A program made the translations under genes and the position numbers. From positions 248,001-312,000 of the forward strand of contig JABFGG010000002.1 in NCBI GenBank assembly GCA_013112575.1: DNA of 64,000 bases, read 5' to 3'. This document shows, in pieces, positions 42,787-51,970 of this stretch (its first letter is position 1; the number at the start of each line of letters is the position of its first letter). Source of the stretch: Chloroflexota bacterium. GTDB lineage: Bacteria; Chloroflexota; Anaerolineae; Anaerolineales; UBA11579. Below the pieces are notes generated by a model. That model was given only the letters and a program-made list of their open reading frames with translations, was not told where the DNA came from and made no database searches.

Positions 42787-43767
42787 ATGTACGGTGCCAG
42801 CGTTGACGATTTTGACTTGGATCAGGAAGAGAATCCGGAACAGCTAGCCAACTTTGAGGCGCGCATCGCCCGCGGTGAAAAGATTGAGCCGGGCGACTGG
42901 ATGCCCTCAGAATACCGCCGCCAGCTCATTCGCATGATCTCCCAGCATGCGCATAGCGAAGTAGTCGGCATGTTGCCGGAGGGTGCCTGGATCACTAAAG
43001 CGCCCACGCTGCGCCGCAAATTGATTCTGATAGCCAAAGTGCAGGATGAAGCCGGGCACGGTCAGTATCTTTATCATGCTGCTGAGACATTAGGAGCCAC
43101 TCGCGAAGAAATGCTTGATGCTTTACTTGAAGGCAAAGCCAAATACTCCAGCATCTTTAACTATCCCACATTAACCTGGGCCGACATCGGGACCATTGGC
43201 TGGTTGGTGGATGGTGCGGCCATCATGAACCAGACCATGCTGGCGCGCTGTTCGTATGGCCCGTATTCACGCGCTATGGTGCGCATTTGTATGGAGGAGA
43301 ATTTCCACAAGAAGCAGGGCCAGGAAATGGTCATCCTGCTTTCGCAGGGCACGCCTGACCAGAAAGCTATGATTCAGGATGCTATTACTCGTTGGTGGTG
43401 GCCGACCTTGATGATGTTTGGGCCACACGACAGCGACTCGCCCAACACGCCCATCCTGCAGAAATGGGGAATTAAAACCCGTTCCAACGATGAACTGCGT
43501 CAGGACTTCATCAATCAACTGGTGCCGGACCTGCAAGCCCTGGGCATAACCCTTCCAGACCCGGACTTACATTATGATGATGAGAGTGAGAACTGGATCA
43601 CTGGCCCCATCGATTGGGATGAATTCTGGCGGGTGATTAAAGGGGATGGCCCGGTCAACAAAGAACGCATGGCAGCCCGCCGCAAAGCGCATGATGATGG
43701 CTTGTGGGTGCGTGAGGCTTTGCAGGCTTATGCTGAGAAGCAGGCTGCCGAGGCGATGCCAGCATAA
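42787..43767 (+). CDS. paaA: 1,2-phenylacetyl-CoA epoxidase, catalytic subunit A
   Basis: Diiron oxygenase that epoxidises the aromatic ring of phenylacetyl-CoA. 326 residues from ATG 42787 ([10 protein letters not shown]); the longer frame to 42760 reads into the previous gene. Diiron ligands lie in [14 protein letters not shown] (about 88-100) and [13 protein letters not shown]. First of a tight paaABCD run. Confidence 0.95.
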   Translation: MYGASVDDFDLDQEENPEQLANFEARIARGEKIEPGDWMPSEYRRQLIRMISQHAHSEVVGMLPEGAWITKAPTLRRKLILIAKVQDEAGHGQYLYHAAETLGATREEMLDALLEGKAKYSSIFNYPTLTWADIGTIGWLVDGAAIMNQTMLARCSYGPYSRAMVRICMEENFHKKQGQEMVILLSQGTPDQKAMIQDAITRWWWPTLMMFGPHDSDSPNTPILQKWGIKTRSNDELRQDFINQLVPDLQALGITLPDPDLHYDDESENWITGPIDWDEFWRVIKGDGPVNKERMAARRKAHDDGLWVREALQAYAEKQAAEAMPA

Positions 43768-43769
43768 TT

Positions 43770-44309
43770 ATGACTGACACCCAGTGGCCCCGTTTCATGG
43801 TCTTCCAGCAAAGTGAGTTGGACGAACCCTTTGTGCACAATGGCACCGTGCATGCCCCTGATCCTGAAATGGCCTTGATGAACGCGCGTGATGTATACTA
43901 CCGCCGTCCCAAAGCCGAGGCCATGTGGGTTGTGCCTGCCGAAAGTATCTTCTCTGTCACTCTGGAAGAGCAAACAAGCAAGGAGTGGCAGCAAGAGGCA
44001 GAGGGCGCTGGTATTGAAAAAGAATTCCATGTTTTTGCCAAATTTTCACACCAGGGCCAGTGTGAGCAGATAGGCATTGTTTCTGCCAATTCACATGAAG
44101 CTGCCATGCGGCTTGCTATAGAGACATACACAGATAAACAAGTGCTCTGGTGGTGGGTTTTCCCCAGCGATGCTGTCATGGCTTCTGAAGCTGAAGACAC
44201 TTCCAGCATGTACGATCCATCCCTGGAATTTGATTACAAAAGCCAGGCTGCCTATCCGGTCGTGACCATGATGCGCCAGATTCACGCCAAAGGCAAATTG
44301 GAAGAATAA
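43770..44309 (+). CDS. paaB: 1,2-phenylacetyl-CoA epoxidase subunit B, tandem-domain form
   Basis: Structural subunit of the epoxidase, which bridges PaaA-PaaC dimers. At 179 residues it is about twice E. coli PaaB (95). Two PaaB-like units appear in series. The first is about 7-65 (WPRFMVFQQSELDEPFVHNG, PEMALMNARDVYYRRP, MWVVPAESI). The second is about 85-140 (EFHVFAKFSHQGQCEQIGIV, HEAAMRLAIETYTDKQ, WWWVFPSDAV). Two bases separate it from paaA, and it overlaps paaC by one base (TAATG). Confidence 0.9.
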   Translation: MTDTQWPRFMVFQQSELDEPFVHNGTVHAPDPEMALMNARDVYYRRPKAEAMWVVPAESIFSVTLEEQTSKEWQQEAEGAGIEKEFHVFAKFSHQGQCEQIGIVSANSHEAAMRLAIETYTDKQVLWWWVFPSDAVMASEAEDTSSMYDPSLEFDYKSQAAYPVVTMMRQIHAKGKLEE

Positions 44310-45073
44310 TGAATACCAAGCTAAAAGCAAAATTAGCGAAATATTTGATTGCTATTGGTGACGATGAGTTGGTCTTGGCCCACCGTGATTCGGAGTGGTG
44401 CGGCCACGCCCCCATCCTTGAAGAAGACATCGCCTTTGCCAACATTTCCCTGGATGAGATCGGCCATGCTCGTTTGTGGTATGAGATTGCCGCTGAATTG
44501 CTTGGCGAAGATAAAGCCACATACCCTGACCAGTTGGCTTTCTTCCGCAGTGCATCACAATTCCACTCTATTCAAATGAACTCTCTGCCCAATGGCGATT
44601 GGGCATTCACCATGCTGCGCCAATTTTTGTTTGATAGTGCTGAAGTGCCGCGTTTGGAAGGTCTGGTCGAAAGTAGTCATAAACCACTGGCCGAAGCTGC
44701 TGTCAAAATCCGCAACGAAGAGATTTATCATCTGCGCCATACCAGTGCCTGGGTTAAACGTCTGGGTCTAGGTACCGAAGAAAGTAATCGACGTATGCAA
44801 GTGGCTCTGGACGAACTGTGGTCTTATGCTCAACAGCTTTTCCTGCCTATTGATGGGGAAGTGGATTTAGTTGCAGCAGGACTTGTGCCTGATTCTGCCG
44901 AAATAAAATCTGCCTGGTTGGAAAGTGTTGTGCCATCCTTGGAGCAGGCCGATTTGATCATCCCCGATGAAGGTCCGCCGCCGCGTGACCGTTCGGTGCA
45001 AACCCAGCATCTGGCACATCTCATCACGGAGATGCAATCCGTGGCGAGGCTGGAGCCGCAAGGCCGTTGGTAA
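44309..45073 (+). CDS. paaC: 1,2-phenylacetyl-CoA epoxidase subunit C
   Basis: Non-catalytic ferritin-like partner of PaaA needed for stability and substrate binding. 254 residues with LGDDELVLAHRDSEW-like opening (IGDDELVLAHRDSEWCGHAP), EEDIAFANISLDEIGHARLW and a C-terminal EMQSVARLEPQGRW that matches the family end. In E. coli it lacks a functional diiron site. Confidence 0.93.
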   Translation: MNTKLKAKLAKYLIAIGDDELVLAHRDSEWCGHAPILEEDIAFANISLDEIGHARLWYEIAAELLGEDKATYPDQLAFFRSASQFHSIQMNSLPNGDWAFTMLRQFLFDSAEVPRLEGLVESSHKPLAEAAVKIRNEEIYHLRHTSAWVKRLGLGTEESNRRMQVALDELWSYAQQLFLPIDGEVDLVAAGLVPDSAEIKSAWLESVVPSLEQADLIIPDEGPPPRDRSVQTQHLAHLITEMQSVARLEPQGRW

Positions 45074-45083
45074 ATAGCTCGTT

Positions 45084-45575
45084 ATGAGAGTGATTGCGAT
45101 AACAGCTGAGGACATTTGGACTGCCTTAGAAGATGTTATGGACCCTGAAATCCCTGTGGTTTCGTTGGTTGAATTGGGGGTGGTGCGGGATGTGCAGGTC
45201 GATGGGTACAAGGTAACAGTCCACATGACGCCCACATTCTCAGGCTGTCCGGCCTTAGAGGTTATGGGAGGAGATGTTGTTGAGCGTATTAGGCAATTGG
45301 GAACTGAAGATGTGACCGTAGAATGGATCTATGATCCACCCTGGTCTTCCAATTGGATCAAACCTGCTGCACGCGACCGTATGAAAACGATTGGACTTGC
45401 TCCTCCAGCCATACACAATGGTGATTTCCAAATTGTCTTGTTGGAACCGGTTGAGTGTCCCCACTGCACCTCAATGAATACCTCCCTCAAGAATAGTTTT
45501 GGCACCACACCTTGCCGCATGATTTACGTGTGTGTTGATTGCCGGGAACCTTTTGAACAATTTAAGCCTTTATAA
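45084..45575 (+). CDS. paaD: PaaD, MIP18-type metal-cluster assembly protein
   Basis: A 163-residue protein with an N-terminal MIP18/DUF59 domain (LEDVMDPEIPVVSLVELGVV, GCPALEVM) and a C-terminal four-Cys zinc site (CPHC ... CRMIYVCVDC). It is thought to load Fe/S clusters into the PaaE reductase. PaaE itself is missing from this cluster, which makes the presence of paaD informative. Confidence 0.93.
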   Translation: MRVIAITAEDIWTALEDVMDPEIPVVSLVELGVVRDVQVDGYKVTVHMTPTFSGCPALEVMGGDVVERIRQLGTEDVTVEWIYDPPWSSNWIKPAARDRMKTIGLAPPAIHNGDFQIVLLEPVECPHCTSMNTSLKNSFGTTPCRMIYVCVDCREPFEQFKPL

Positions 45576-45587
45576 CCAGGAGAAGCT

Positions 45588-45884
45588 ATGAAACTGCTTG
45601 CCCTCTATGCCACACCCAAAGACTCTGAAGCTTTTGAGAAAGCCTATTTTGAAACACACGTGCCTTTGATCGAAAAAGTGCCCGGTTTGTTGAGTGTCAA
45701 AGTTACACGAATCAACCGTGTTGTGGTTGGCAAACGTGCCCCTTATATGGTCACTGAGATGGAATTTGCAGATAAAGAGGCGCGTAAGGCTGGGTTGAAC
45801 AGCCCCGAGATGGCTGCCGCCGGGGAGAACCTGGATAGTTTTGCTGAGGGCCTCTACACGCTTTGTTTCGCTGAAGATAAATAG
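45588..45884 (+). CDS. EthD-family protein
   Basis: A 98-residue EthD-type small ferredoxin-like-fold protein (MKLLALYATPKDSEAFEKAY, HVPLIEKVPGLLSV, NSPEMAAAGENLDSFA). Such proteins often accompany aromatic or ether degradation genes. AGGAG precedes the start, 12 bases after paaD, so it belongs to the same transcript. Its exact role is unknown. Confidence 0.88.
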   Translation: MKLLALYATPKDSEAFEKAYFETHVPLIEKVPGLLSVKVTRINRVVVGKRAPYMVTEMEFADKEARKAGLNSPEMAAAGENLDSFAEGLYTLCFAEDK

Positions 45885-45892
45885 CCAGGTGG

Positions 45893-47377
45893 ATGGCAGC
45901 GCTTGCTAGTGTTCTAAAACGCCTCAATCTAACAATTGTTTTATTAATAGGTTTGGGTGTTCGGTTGATAGGCCTGGTCAGCAGGCCTATTTGGTATGAT
46001 GAGGCTTTCTCGTTATTGGTCGCACGCGGGGACACACTGGCCTTTCCCTTTGCCACGGACGTACACCCACCTTTATATTACTTATTGCTTTCTTTCTGGA
46101 CCGCGCTTTGGGGAGATAGTATTGCAATCGCGCGTTTGTTTTCCATAGTACTGAGCCTTGTTGTGATTTTTCTGGCGTACCAAATCTGTTTGATCTTATT
46201 CGATAAAGAGATTGCTGTCTGGAGCGGATTATTGCTTGCGGTTTCACCATTCCTGGTGCACTATGCTCAAGAAATCCGCATGTATTCCTTGTTGACCGTT
46301 TTTGTGCTCCTGGCTGCATACGCTTATTGGCGAGCCACCCGCGAACAAGGATGGCTCTGGTGGGCTTTGTTTGCAGCCTCTGCTGCTCTGGCACAGTACA
46401 ATCACAATCTAGCTGTGTTCTTTCTTCTACCCTTGGCTTCATGGCCTTTGCTGACCCGTAATTGGAAAAATCTATTCAAAATAGGGATTGCCTCTACTTT
46501 GGCTTTGCTGGTGTATATCCCCTGGCTACTAGGTTTGCTTGCTCAAGTCGATGCTGTGCGAGCTGCTTATTGGATCGAACAGCCCGGGGTGGTTGACATT
46601 TTTCGAGTTCTGATTATGTTTGTTTCCAATCTGCCAGTACCTCCTGTGTGGCTCCCGGTTTCTTTGGCTTCTGCACTGTTTTTAGTCATATTGGCTGGCT
46701 GGCACACAATCAAACGCTATCGCCAGGGCCATGAGAAAAGGCAAATATCTATTTGGCTTATGATGATGGCCTTCCTCCCGATGGCATTGATGTTTCTCGT
46801 TTCGTTTTGGCTGCCAGTCTTCCTACATCGAGCATTTTTGCCATCTGCCGTGTTCTTTTTGATATGGCTAATTTGGAGTTTTCAGGGTGCGGATGTCCCG
46901 AAAATCATCCGCAATGCAGCATTTGGTATATTGCTTATAAATAGTGTAGTGGGTATTTACATGCATTACAGCTATGGTGGTTTTCCTTACGTACCTTACA
47001 ATGAGGGAAGAACAGCCTGGTTGGAGAATGTATCTGGCGACGAAGTCATTGTGCATTCCAACAAGCTCAGTATGTTGCCCTCGCATTTTCTAGATACCGA
47101 TCGCCAACACCGCTACGTGATCGATGCTCCAGGCAGTGGTTCGGACACCTTATCTGAGGCATCCCAGGCTGCTTTAGCTGTCCACTCGTATGAATCGATT
47201 GCTGATGCTGCTAATAATTCAGATGGTGTCTGGTTTATCATCTTTAATCAGGCCATCAAGGAATATCAGGACCTCGACGAGGGAACTCATCCACATCTGG
47301 CCTGGCTGCAGGAAAACTACAAATTGGCAGAGTCTCAACAATGGGGCAACCTGATCCTTTATCATTTCGAGCGTTAA
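45893..47377 (+). CDS. GT39-type membrane glycosyltransferase
   Basis: A 494-residue polytopic protein of the PMT/ArnT (GT39) superfamily, using a polyprenyl-phosphate sugar. The catalytic Asp-Glu lies in RPIWYDEAFSLLVA after the first helix, followed by DVHPPLYYLLLSFW and about 10-11 hydrophobic segments. A soluble C-terminal domain starts at about 365 (TAWLENVSGDEVIVHSNKLS). Acceptor unknown. A weak AGGTGG ribosome site abuts the start. It begins 9 bases after the EthD gene. Confidence 0.88.
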   Translation: MAALASVLKRLNLTIVLLIGLGVRLIGLVSRPIWYDEAFSLLVARGDTLAFPFATDVHPPLYYLLLSFWTALWGDSIAIARLFSIVLSLVVIFLAYQICLILFDKEIAVWSGLLLAVSPFLVHYAQEIRMYSLLTVFVLLAAYAYWRATREQGWLWWALFAASAALAQYNHNLAVFFLLPLASWPLLTRNWKNLFKIGIASTLALLVYIPWLLGLLAQVDAVRAAYWIEQPGVVDIFRVLIMFVSNLPVPPVWLPVSLASALFLVILAGWHTIKRYRQGHEKRQISIWLMMMAFLPMALMFLVSFWLPVFLHRAFLPSAVFFLIWLIWSFQGADVPKIIRNAAFGILLINSVVGIYMHYSYGGFPYVPYNEGRTAWLENVSGDEVIVHSNKLSMLPSHFLDTDRQHRYVIDAPGSGSDTLSEASQAALAVHSYESIADAANNSDGVWFIIFNQAIKEYQDLDEGTHPHLAWLQENYKLAESQQWGNLILYHFER

Positions 47378-47379
47378 TA

Positions 47380-47824
47380 GTGAAATTGTCAGCTTCCCTC
47401 CAACGCAAAGAGATCGTTTGGGTATTGTTCGCGATTATCTTGATCTTGTTGTTAAGTTCGATCCCATATATTGTTGGCTACCAGTTGGAGACAGATACGA
47501 AGGTCTTTGGGGGTGCCTTTTTTGACCGTCAGGATGTTGCCGTGCACATGGCCAGTATGCAAGCCGGCAGGCAGGGTGGATGGCTATATCATTTCCGCTT
47601 TAGCTCCGAAGAGCATCAAGGCTACCCGGTAAAAATGTTTTATATACTCCTGGGCCAGTTGGGGCGCATCATCCCTTATCGATCCCTGTATTCTTTTCGG
47701 CGTGATGGTTTTCTCGCAATTCACCCTCATCTTGGAAGAAATGGATGAACAAAACGATTTATCTCCAAACCTCCCTTTGGTCTTTGAGGCTGGTGAAATA
47801 GCCTTGTATGAGGTTGCGCCATGA
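47380..47824 (+). pseudogene. Remnant of a large membrane protein gene
   Basis: GTG at 47380 opens a frame with one membrane helix (VLFAIILILLLSSIPYIVGY) then FGGAFFDRQDVAVHMASMQAG and MFYILLGQLGRIIPYR, typical of the N-terminal end of large lineage-specific membrane proteins of about 600 residues. That frame then fails (stop at 47748). The next frame carries what looks like the true C-terminus: FSQFTLILEEMDEQND to LPLVFEAGEIALYEVAP, ending 47824. The middle is missing. A large internal deletion with a frame change near 47690-47710 explains this. It may still make a short product of about 122 residues. Confidence 0.72.
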
Positions 47825-48570
47825 GTCCTCTTGCTGCTGTTATTGAAGCTTTGCTACACGCCAAACGTGTAACTGTGCTAACTGGGGCAGGCATCTCAGC
47901 AGAAAGTGGCATCCCGACCTTCCGGGAAGCTCAAACTGGCCTTTGGGCACGCTACGATCCCACTGAGTTGGCAACTCCCCAGGCTTTTCGACGTAACCCC
48001 AAGCTTGTATGGGAATGGTATGAATGGCGACGCGACATGGTGCGCAAAGCCGAACCCAATCCCGGACACTTGGCATTGACCCAAATGGAGCAACACTTCC
48101 CTGAGTTTGCTTTTGTCACTCAAAACGTCGATGGCCTACACCAACGCGCTGGCAGCCAGAACATTATTGAACTGCACGGCAATATTACACGCACCAAGTG
48201 CTTTGATGAAAACATTGTCGTAGATAGTTGGACAGAAACTGGAGACGTGCCTCCACCTTGTCCACACTGCGGTGGTCACTTACGGCCCGATGTGGTCTGG
48301 TTTGGTGAGGGCTTACCGCCAGGCGCCCTGGCTGAGGCAAACAAAGCCGCCCAGGGCGCGGATGTCTTTTTCTCAATTGGTACATCAGCACTGATACAAC
48401 CGGCAGCATCACTGCCTATTCACGCTCATAATGCTGGGGCAACGATAGTTGAGATCAATCCTGATGCCACACCTTTGACCTCGCGCGCTGATTTCGTTTT
48501 GCAAGGGCCTTCAGGGGAGATCTTGCCGGATATGATTTCAGCTCTACAGATAAAAAAATCCAATAACTAA
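47821..48570 (+). CDS. NAD-dependent protein deacylase (sirtuin)
   Basis: A 249-residue Sir2-family enzyme that removes acyl groups from lysines using NAD. Motifs: GAGISAESGIPTFR (22-35), TQNVDGLH (100-107), catalytic His119 in ELHGNI, and VVWFGEGLP. The zinc site has Cys127, Cys147 and Cys150, but the fourth expected ligand is Glu130 (KCFDEN in place of CxxC). The start overlaps the remnant's stop (ATGA). Confidence 0.93.
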   Translation: MSPLAAVIEALLHAKRVTVLTGAGISAESGIPTFREAQTGLWARYDPTELATPQAFRRNPKLVWEWYEWRRDMVRKAEPNPGHLALTQMEQHFPEFAFVTQNVDGLHQRAGSQNIIELHGNITRTKCFDENIVVDSWTETGDVPPPCPHCGGHLRPDVVWFGEGLPPGALAEANKAAQGADVFFSIGTSALIQPAASLPIHAHNAGATIVEINPDATPLTSRADFVLQGPSGEILPDMISALQIKKSNN

Positions 48571-48572
48571 AT

Positions 48573-49841
48573 ATGAAAAAGTTAGTAGTTCTTGCGGCTC
48601 TATTGCTAACAGCATGCCTTCCAGTCGAAAATCCAATTGAGACTAAAGAATCAACTGTTGAAATTGGCTCTAACCAACAAAGCCAACAAGGAACCACATG
48701 CCCATCTGTTTTTCCTGATAAAGTCTTAGCACCCCCAGGCGATTTTCTGGAGGCAGTTAATTCGCTGTCGAATTATCTTAATTCTGGAGGAGATCCTTCA
48801 ACGTTGAGTCCATCCATACTCAGCAAATCATTGCAAGTTGAACTTAATGTTCAAGAAATTGATCTTGCTAGCGATATTGAGGGTGAGATTTTATTTGAAA
48901 TTGGTCTCTTTCGAGAGGATCATTATCCGGTAGAACGTGGCTGGATTTTGTTTTATTGTCAGGCAAATGAATACTTCAGTGAAATAATATCCTGGACTTC
49001 GGGGCCATTTTCGGGAGCATCCATATTTACTATGCATGATGTTAATCACAATGAAAACCTGGAGATCATCTATAAAACATTTGCAGGTGGTGGAAGTTTT
49101 TGCCATGCTGGACTAAAAGTTATTGGATTTGTCGAAGGAGAATTCACAGAATTCATAGATGACCCCAGGCAAGTTTCCTGTCCGGCGGAATATGATCTAT
49201 CGATAATCGGCCAGGAAGTTCGTATTTCAATTACTGGCTCTACAAAACAGGGTGGAATAGGGCAAGGTCCAAATAGAGAAATTGAAGTGGTATTTGGTTT
49301 TCCTAATGACGCTGAATACGCTGTGGTTACAGAAAAATTGTTGCTTTCCACTGTCCGAATTCATGTTTTGGAAGATGCTCAGATAGCTTTTGATAATGGG
49401 GATATACCTTTAGCAATTGAGCATTATCAAAACGCTGCCTTTAACCTAGAGTTAGAAAATATTGCTTCGCCCTACCGTTCACTTGTACTGCCCGAATATG
49501 AGGACTTTGAGCCATTTGCCTATGAGTATCAAACAGCCTTTGCCATATTTCGAATCATCACCATTGCGTCGGCATCAGGGAACGTGGAAGAAGCATTTGA
49601 AAAGCTTGCGATACTTGAAAATAAGAAAGCTGAGGAGGAAGCAGCGAATGGCTTTTTACTTCTGGCGCGGCTGTTCTTAGATGAGATCAATAATGGCAAT
49701 TCTCCACAAACTGCTTGTGCTTCGGTAACCAATTTGATTGAGAGTGAGTTTTCTGACCTTGAATTGTACATTGGTGAGTGGGGAACAGCCAATATTCATT
49801 ACGACAATCAAACGATCTGTCCCTTTATTCATAATACCTAA
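48573..49841 (+). CDS. Lipoprotein of unknown function
   Basis: A 422-residue exported lipoprotein with signal MKKLVVLAALLLTAC (lipobox LLTAC). I do not recognise the family. The middle is beta-rich (about 95-245; FHDVNHNENLEI-like EF/FG-GAP-type HDVNHNENLEIIYK). The C-terminal part (about 265-400) is helical with TPR-like repeats (AQIAFDNGDIPLAIEHYQNA, ASASGNVEEAFEKLAILENK). It is visibly more AT-rich than its neighbours, which hints at separate origin. No ribosome site is visible. Its stop overlaps the convergent histidine kinase stop. Confidence 0.8.
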   Translation: MKKLVVLAALLLTACLPVENPIETKESTVEIGSNQQSQQGTTCPSVFPDKVLAPPGDFLEAVNSLSNYLNSGGDPSTLSPSILSKSLQVELNVQEIDLASDIEGEILFEIGLFREDHYPVERGWILFYCQANEYFSEIISWTSGPFSGASIFTMHDVNHNENLEIIYKTFAGGGSFCHAGLKVIGFVEGEFTEFIDDPRQVSCPAEYDLSIIGQEVRISITGSTKQGGIGQGPNREIEVVFGFPNDAEYAVVTEKLLLSTVRIHVLEDAQIAFDNGDIPLAIEHYQNAAFNLELENIASPYRSLVLPEYEDFEPFAYEYQTAFAIFRIITIASASGNVEEAFEKLAILENKKAEEEAANGFLLLARLFLDEINNGNSPQTACASVTNLIESEFSDLELYIGEWGTANIHYDNQTICPFIHNT

Positions 49842-51970
49842 TAGCTGTGCGGCAACTTCAACGATACACGTGTGTACTCACCTGGCTGGCTTTCTATGGC
49901 CAGTTCCCCGCCCACTACGGCCATCATGGTGCTATGCAGGGCCAGCCCATGCCCACCCTGGCTGTTCTCCTCGTTTTCCCCATTGCCAACACCGACGCCA
50001 TCATCTGCGATCTCAACTTGCAAACCCTGCTCCCAGTCTATATGGATGTCGAGATGTAATGGATGTTGGCGGCCCTCACTGCGGGCATGTCGCGAGGCGT
50101 TTCGGATCGCCTCTCGTGAAGCGTAATACAACACTTCCGCTGTCAGCGGGGAAACGTCCTGGGCCTGCCGTTCGGCTTGTGGGTCAATGTGCCAGCGCAC
50201 TTCTTCAAAGGCCTGTCCGTATTCTTCTTCCACCAGCCTGCGCATAGCTCCAATTAGCCCTAGCTTAGAGATCTCCGGCAATGAGGTCGTCGGCATTTCG
50301 CGCAACAAGTCAGAGATCTGCCCATGTGCCCTTGCCAACATTTCAATGGCTTCCGAGGAACTCCCATTCGGCTTGCTCTTTTCGCTAACCATCTTCAACA
50401 TCGCGGTATGTAGTTGGGGTAAGACCTCATCGTGAAGCACACGACGGGCGCGTTGGTCCAGCAACTGGCTCTCGGCCAGTCGTTGGCGCTGCAGGGTCAT
50501 CAAACGTTGCGCGATCTCGGCGCTGGCTTTGGTGTCGATCAAACGCTCCCCTGAGGTCTGGGCGATCTCGATCTCTTCCTGCGTGTACAAGCCGCCATCG
50601 CGTTTATTGCCTAAAAGCAATACCCCGATCTGGCCGCGTTCACTCCACAGAGGCACTGCCCAGGCTGCCCCAGCATATAGGCCCGAGTCTATAGGAATGG
50701 CTTCGGGTTGGGGTGTGTGGCTGTCTTTTATCAGTTCATGTATGGCTGGCAGGTTCTCAGCTTTGGCACTGGCTGGAAAACACAAGGGTGGGCCCACGAG
50801 CGGTGCCAATGGCCCCAATGCGATCAAATACGCCCGGCGCGTGCCCAACACCTCGCCACACAAGGCGTTGAATGGACCTTGCATGTTGATCGTAGTATTA
50901 CTCGAGTCCGCGGGTGTGAATAATTGGTCAAACAAACCCTGGCTGGCAACAAAGGGGCGCAGGTTATCTATGTAGCGCTCGCGTTCGGTATAAGAACGCC
51001 AACTGAGCAAGCCGTAGAAGACGGTCATGATGACAGTGACCATCAACAGGCTATAGATGGGGCTGAATGGAATGGTGATGCTTAAACTAACCAAAGCCCC
51101 GATGCCTACTGCTAGCATGATAGCCCGCTGCCATTGCCGTACCAAACCTCGGCGTGGGAGTGCTTTGCCAGTGAAGATTTCATAAGACACTACCGCCTGA
51201 CCGACCAGCAAAATTGCTACTCCGATCAAAGAGGCAATTGCCAGATCAAACCAACCCAGAATGTGGGCTTGCTGGAAGAAAACACGCGGGTTGTCTGCAT
51301 TTGAGATGATCCAGAACATGGCCCAGGCTACCAACAAGCTGACGCTTAATAACACCAGAGCTGTGGCGGCCAGCCAGGGGCGCGCGCGTTGTCGCGCCAG
51401 TTCGCCCATTACACGCTGGCTAGGCCCTGGCCGTCTTAGTGCATCCAAAGACAATAAGATACATAGAACGATGTAGAAGGGATAGATTAAGATCAGTATA
51501 GGGATACCAGCGATGGAAGGTGTGGAGGAAAGGCTTAATCTTGTTACCTGTTCATAACTGGGCAGTGGGTTAGCCGTTGCCAACAAAATGAGTAAAAAGG
51601 CAGCTGCTCCAAAGGTGACCCAAAACCAGATACGTTGCCTTTTGCGCAAAGCTCCCTGACGGTTATCCCAGTATCCCGAATACCATAACATCAGGACGTA
51701 CCAGACCAAAGGGAGGGCCACTACCGGCACCCAGCCCACATTCCACCACAGATTCACACTGCTGCTCGTGAGGGTGAAGCCAAAGCCGAGAATGGCTGAG
51801 TGACTGATGAAAAATATTGCTCCCAATAACAAGCCGCTTCCGGCCAATAACGCCCCCCAGGTACGCCGTTCGGCGTTAAGTAGAACGGTGAGCCCAAGCC
51901 AGATGAGGAGGATGGTATTGGCCAGCGAAACCGTCATCAACGCCCAGTCCAGCCAGAGGATATTGGTCAC
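49838..51970 (-). CDS. Membrane sensor histidine kinase (NarX/LiaS-like)
   Basis: A 710-residue sensor kinase. The first 340 residues hold about ten hydrophobic segments. A GAF-like domain follows at about 360-480. The dimerisation/phosphoacceptor segment is ARRVLHDEVLPQLH (HisKA_3-like), and the ATPase domain at the end has AIRNASRHAR, VEIADDGVGVG and GGHGLALHS. The start is GTG 51970, overlapping the regulator stop (GTGA). Signal unknown. It is cotranscribed with the response regulator. Confidence 0.9.
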   Translation of the reverse strand: MTNILWLDWALMTVSLANTILLIWLGLTVLLNAERRTWGALLAGSGLLLGAIFFISHSAILGFGFTLTSSSVNLWWNVGWVPVVALPLVWYVLMLWYSGYWDNRQGALRKRQRIWFWVTFGAAAFLLILLATANPLPSYEQVTRLSLSSTPSIAGIPILILIYPFYIVLCILLSLDALRRPGPSQRVMGELARQRARPWLAATALVLLSVSLLVAWAMFWIISNADNPRVFFQQAHILGWFDLAIASLIGVAILLVGQAVVSYEIFTGKALPRRGLVRQWQRAIMLAVGIGALVSLSITIPFSPIYSLLMVTVIMTVFYGLLSWRSYTERERYIDNLRPFVASQGLFDQLFTPADSSNTTINMQGPFNALCGEVLGTRRAYLIALGPLAPLVGPPLCFPASAKAENLPAIHELIKDSHTPQPEAIPIDSGLYAGAAWAVPLWSERGQIGVLLLGNKRDGGLYTQEEIEIAQTSGERLIDTKASAEIAQRLMTLQRQRLAESQLLDQRARRVLHDEVLPQLHTAMLKMVSEKSKPNGSSSEAIEMLARAHGQISDLLREMPTTSLPEISKLGLIGAMRRLVEEEYGQAFEEVRWHIDPQAERQAQDVSPLTAEVLYYASREAIRNASRHARSEGRQHPLHLDIHIDWEQGLQVEIADDGVGVGNGENEENSQGGHGLALHSTMMAVVGGELAIESQPGEYTRVSLKLPHSY

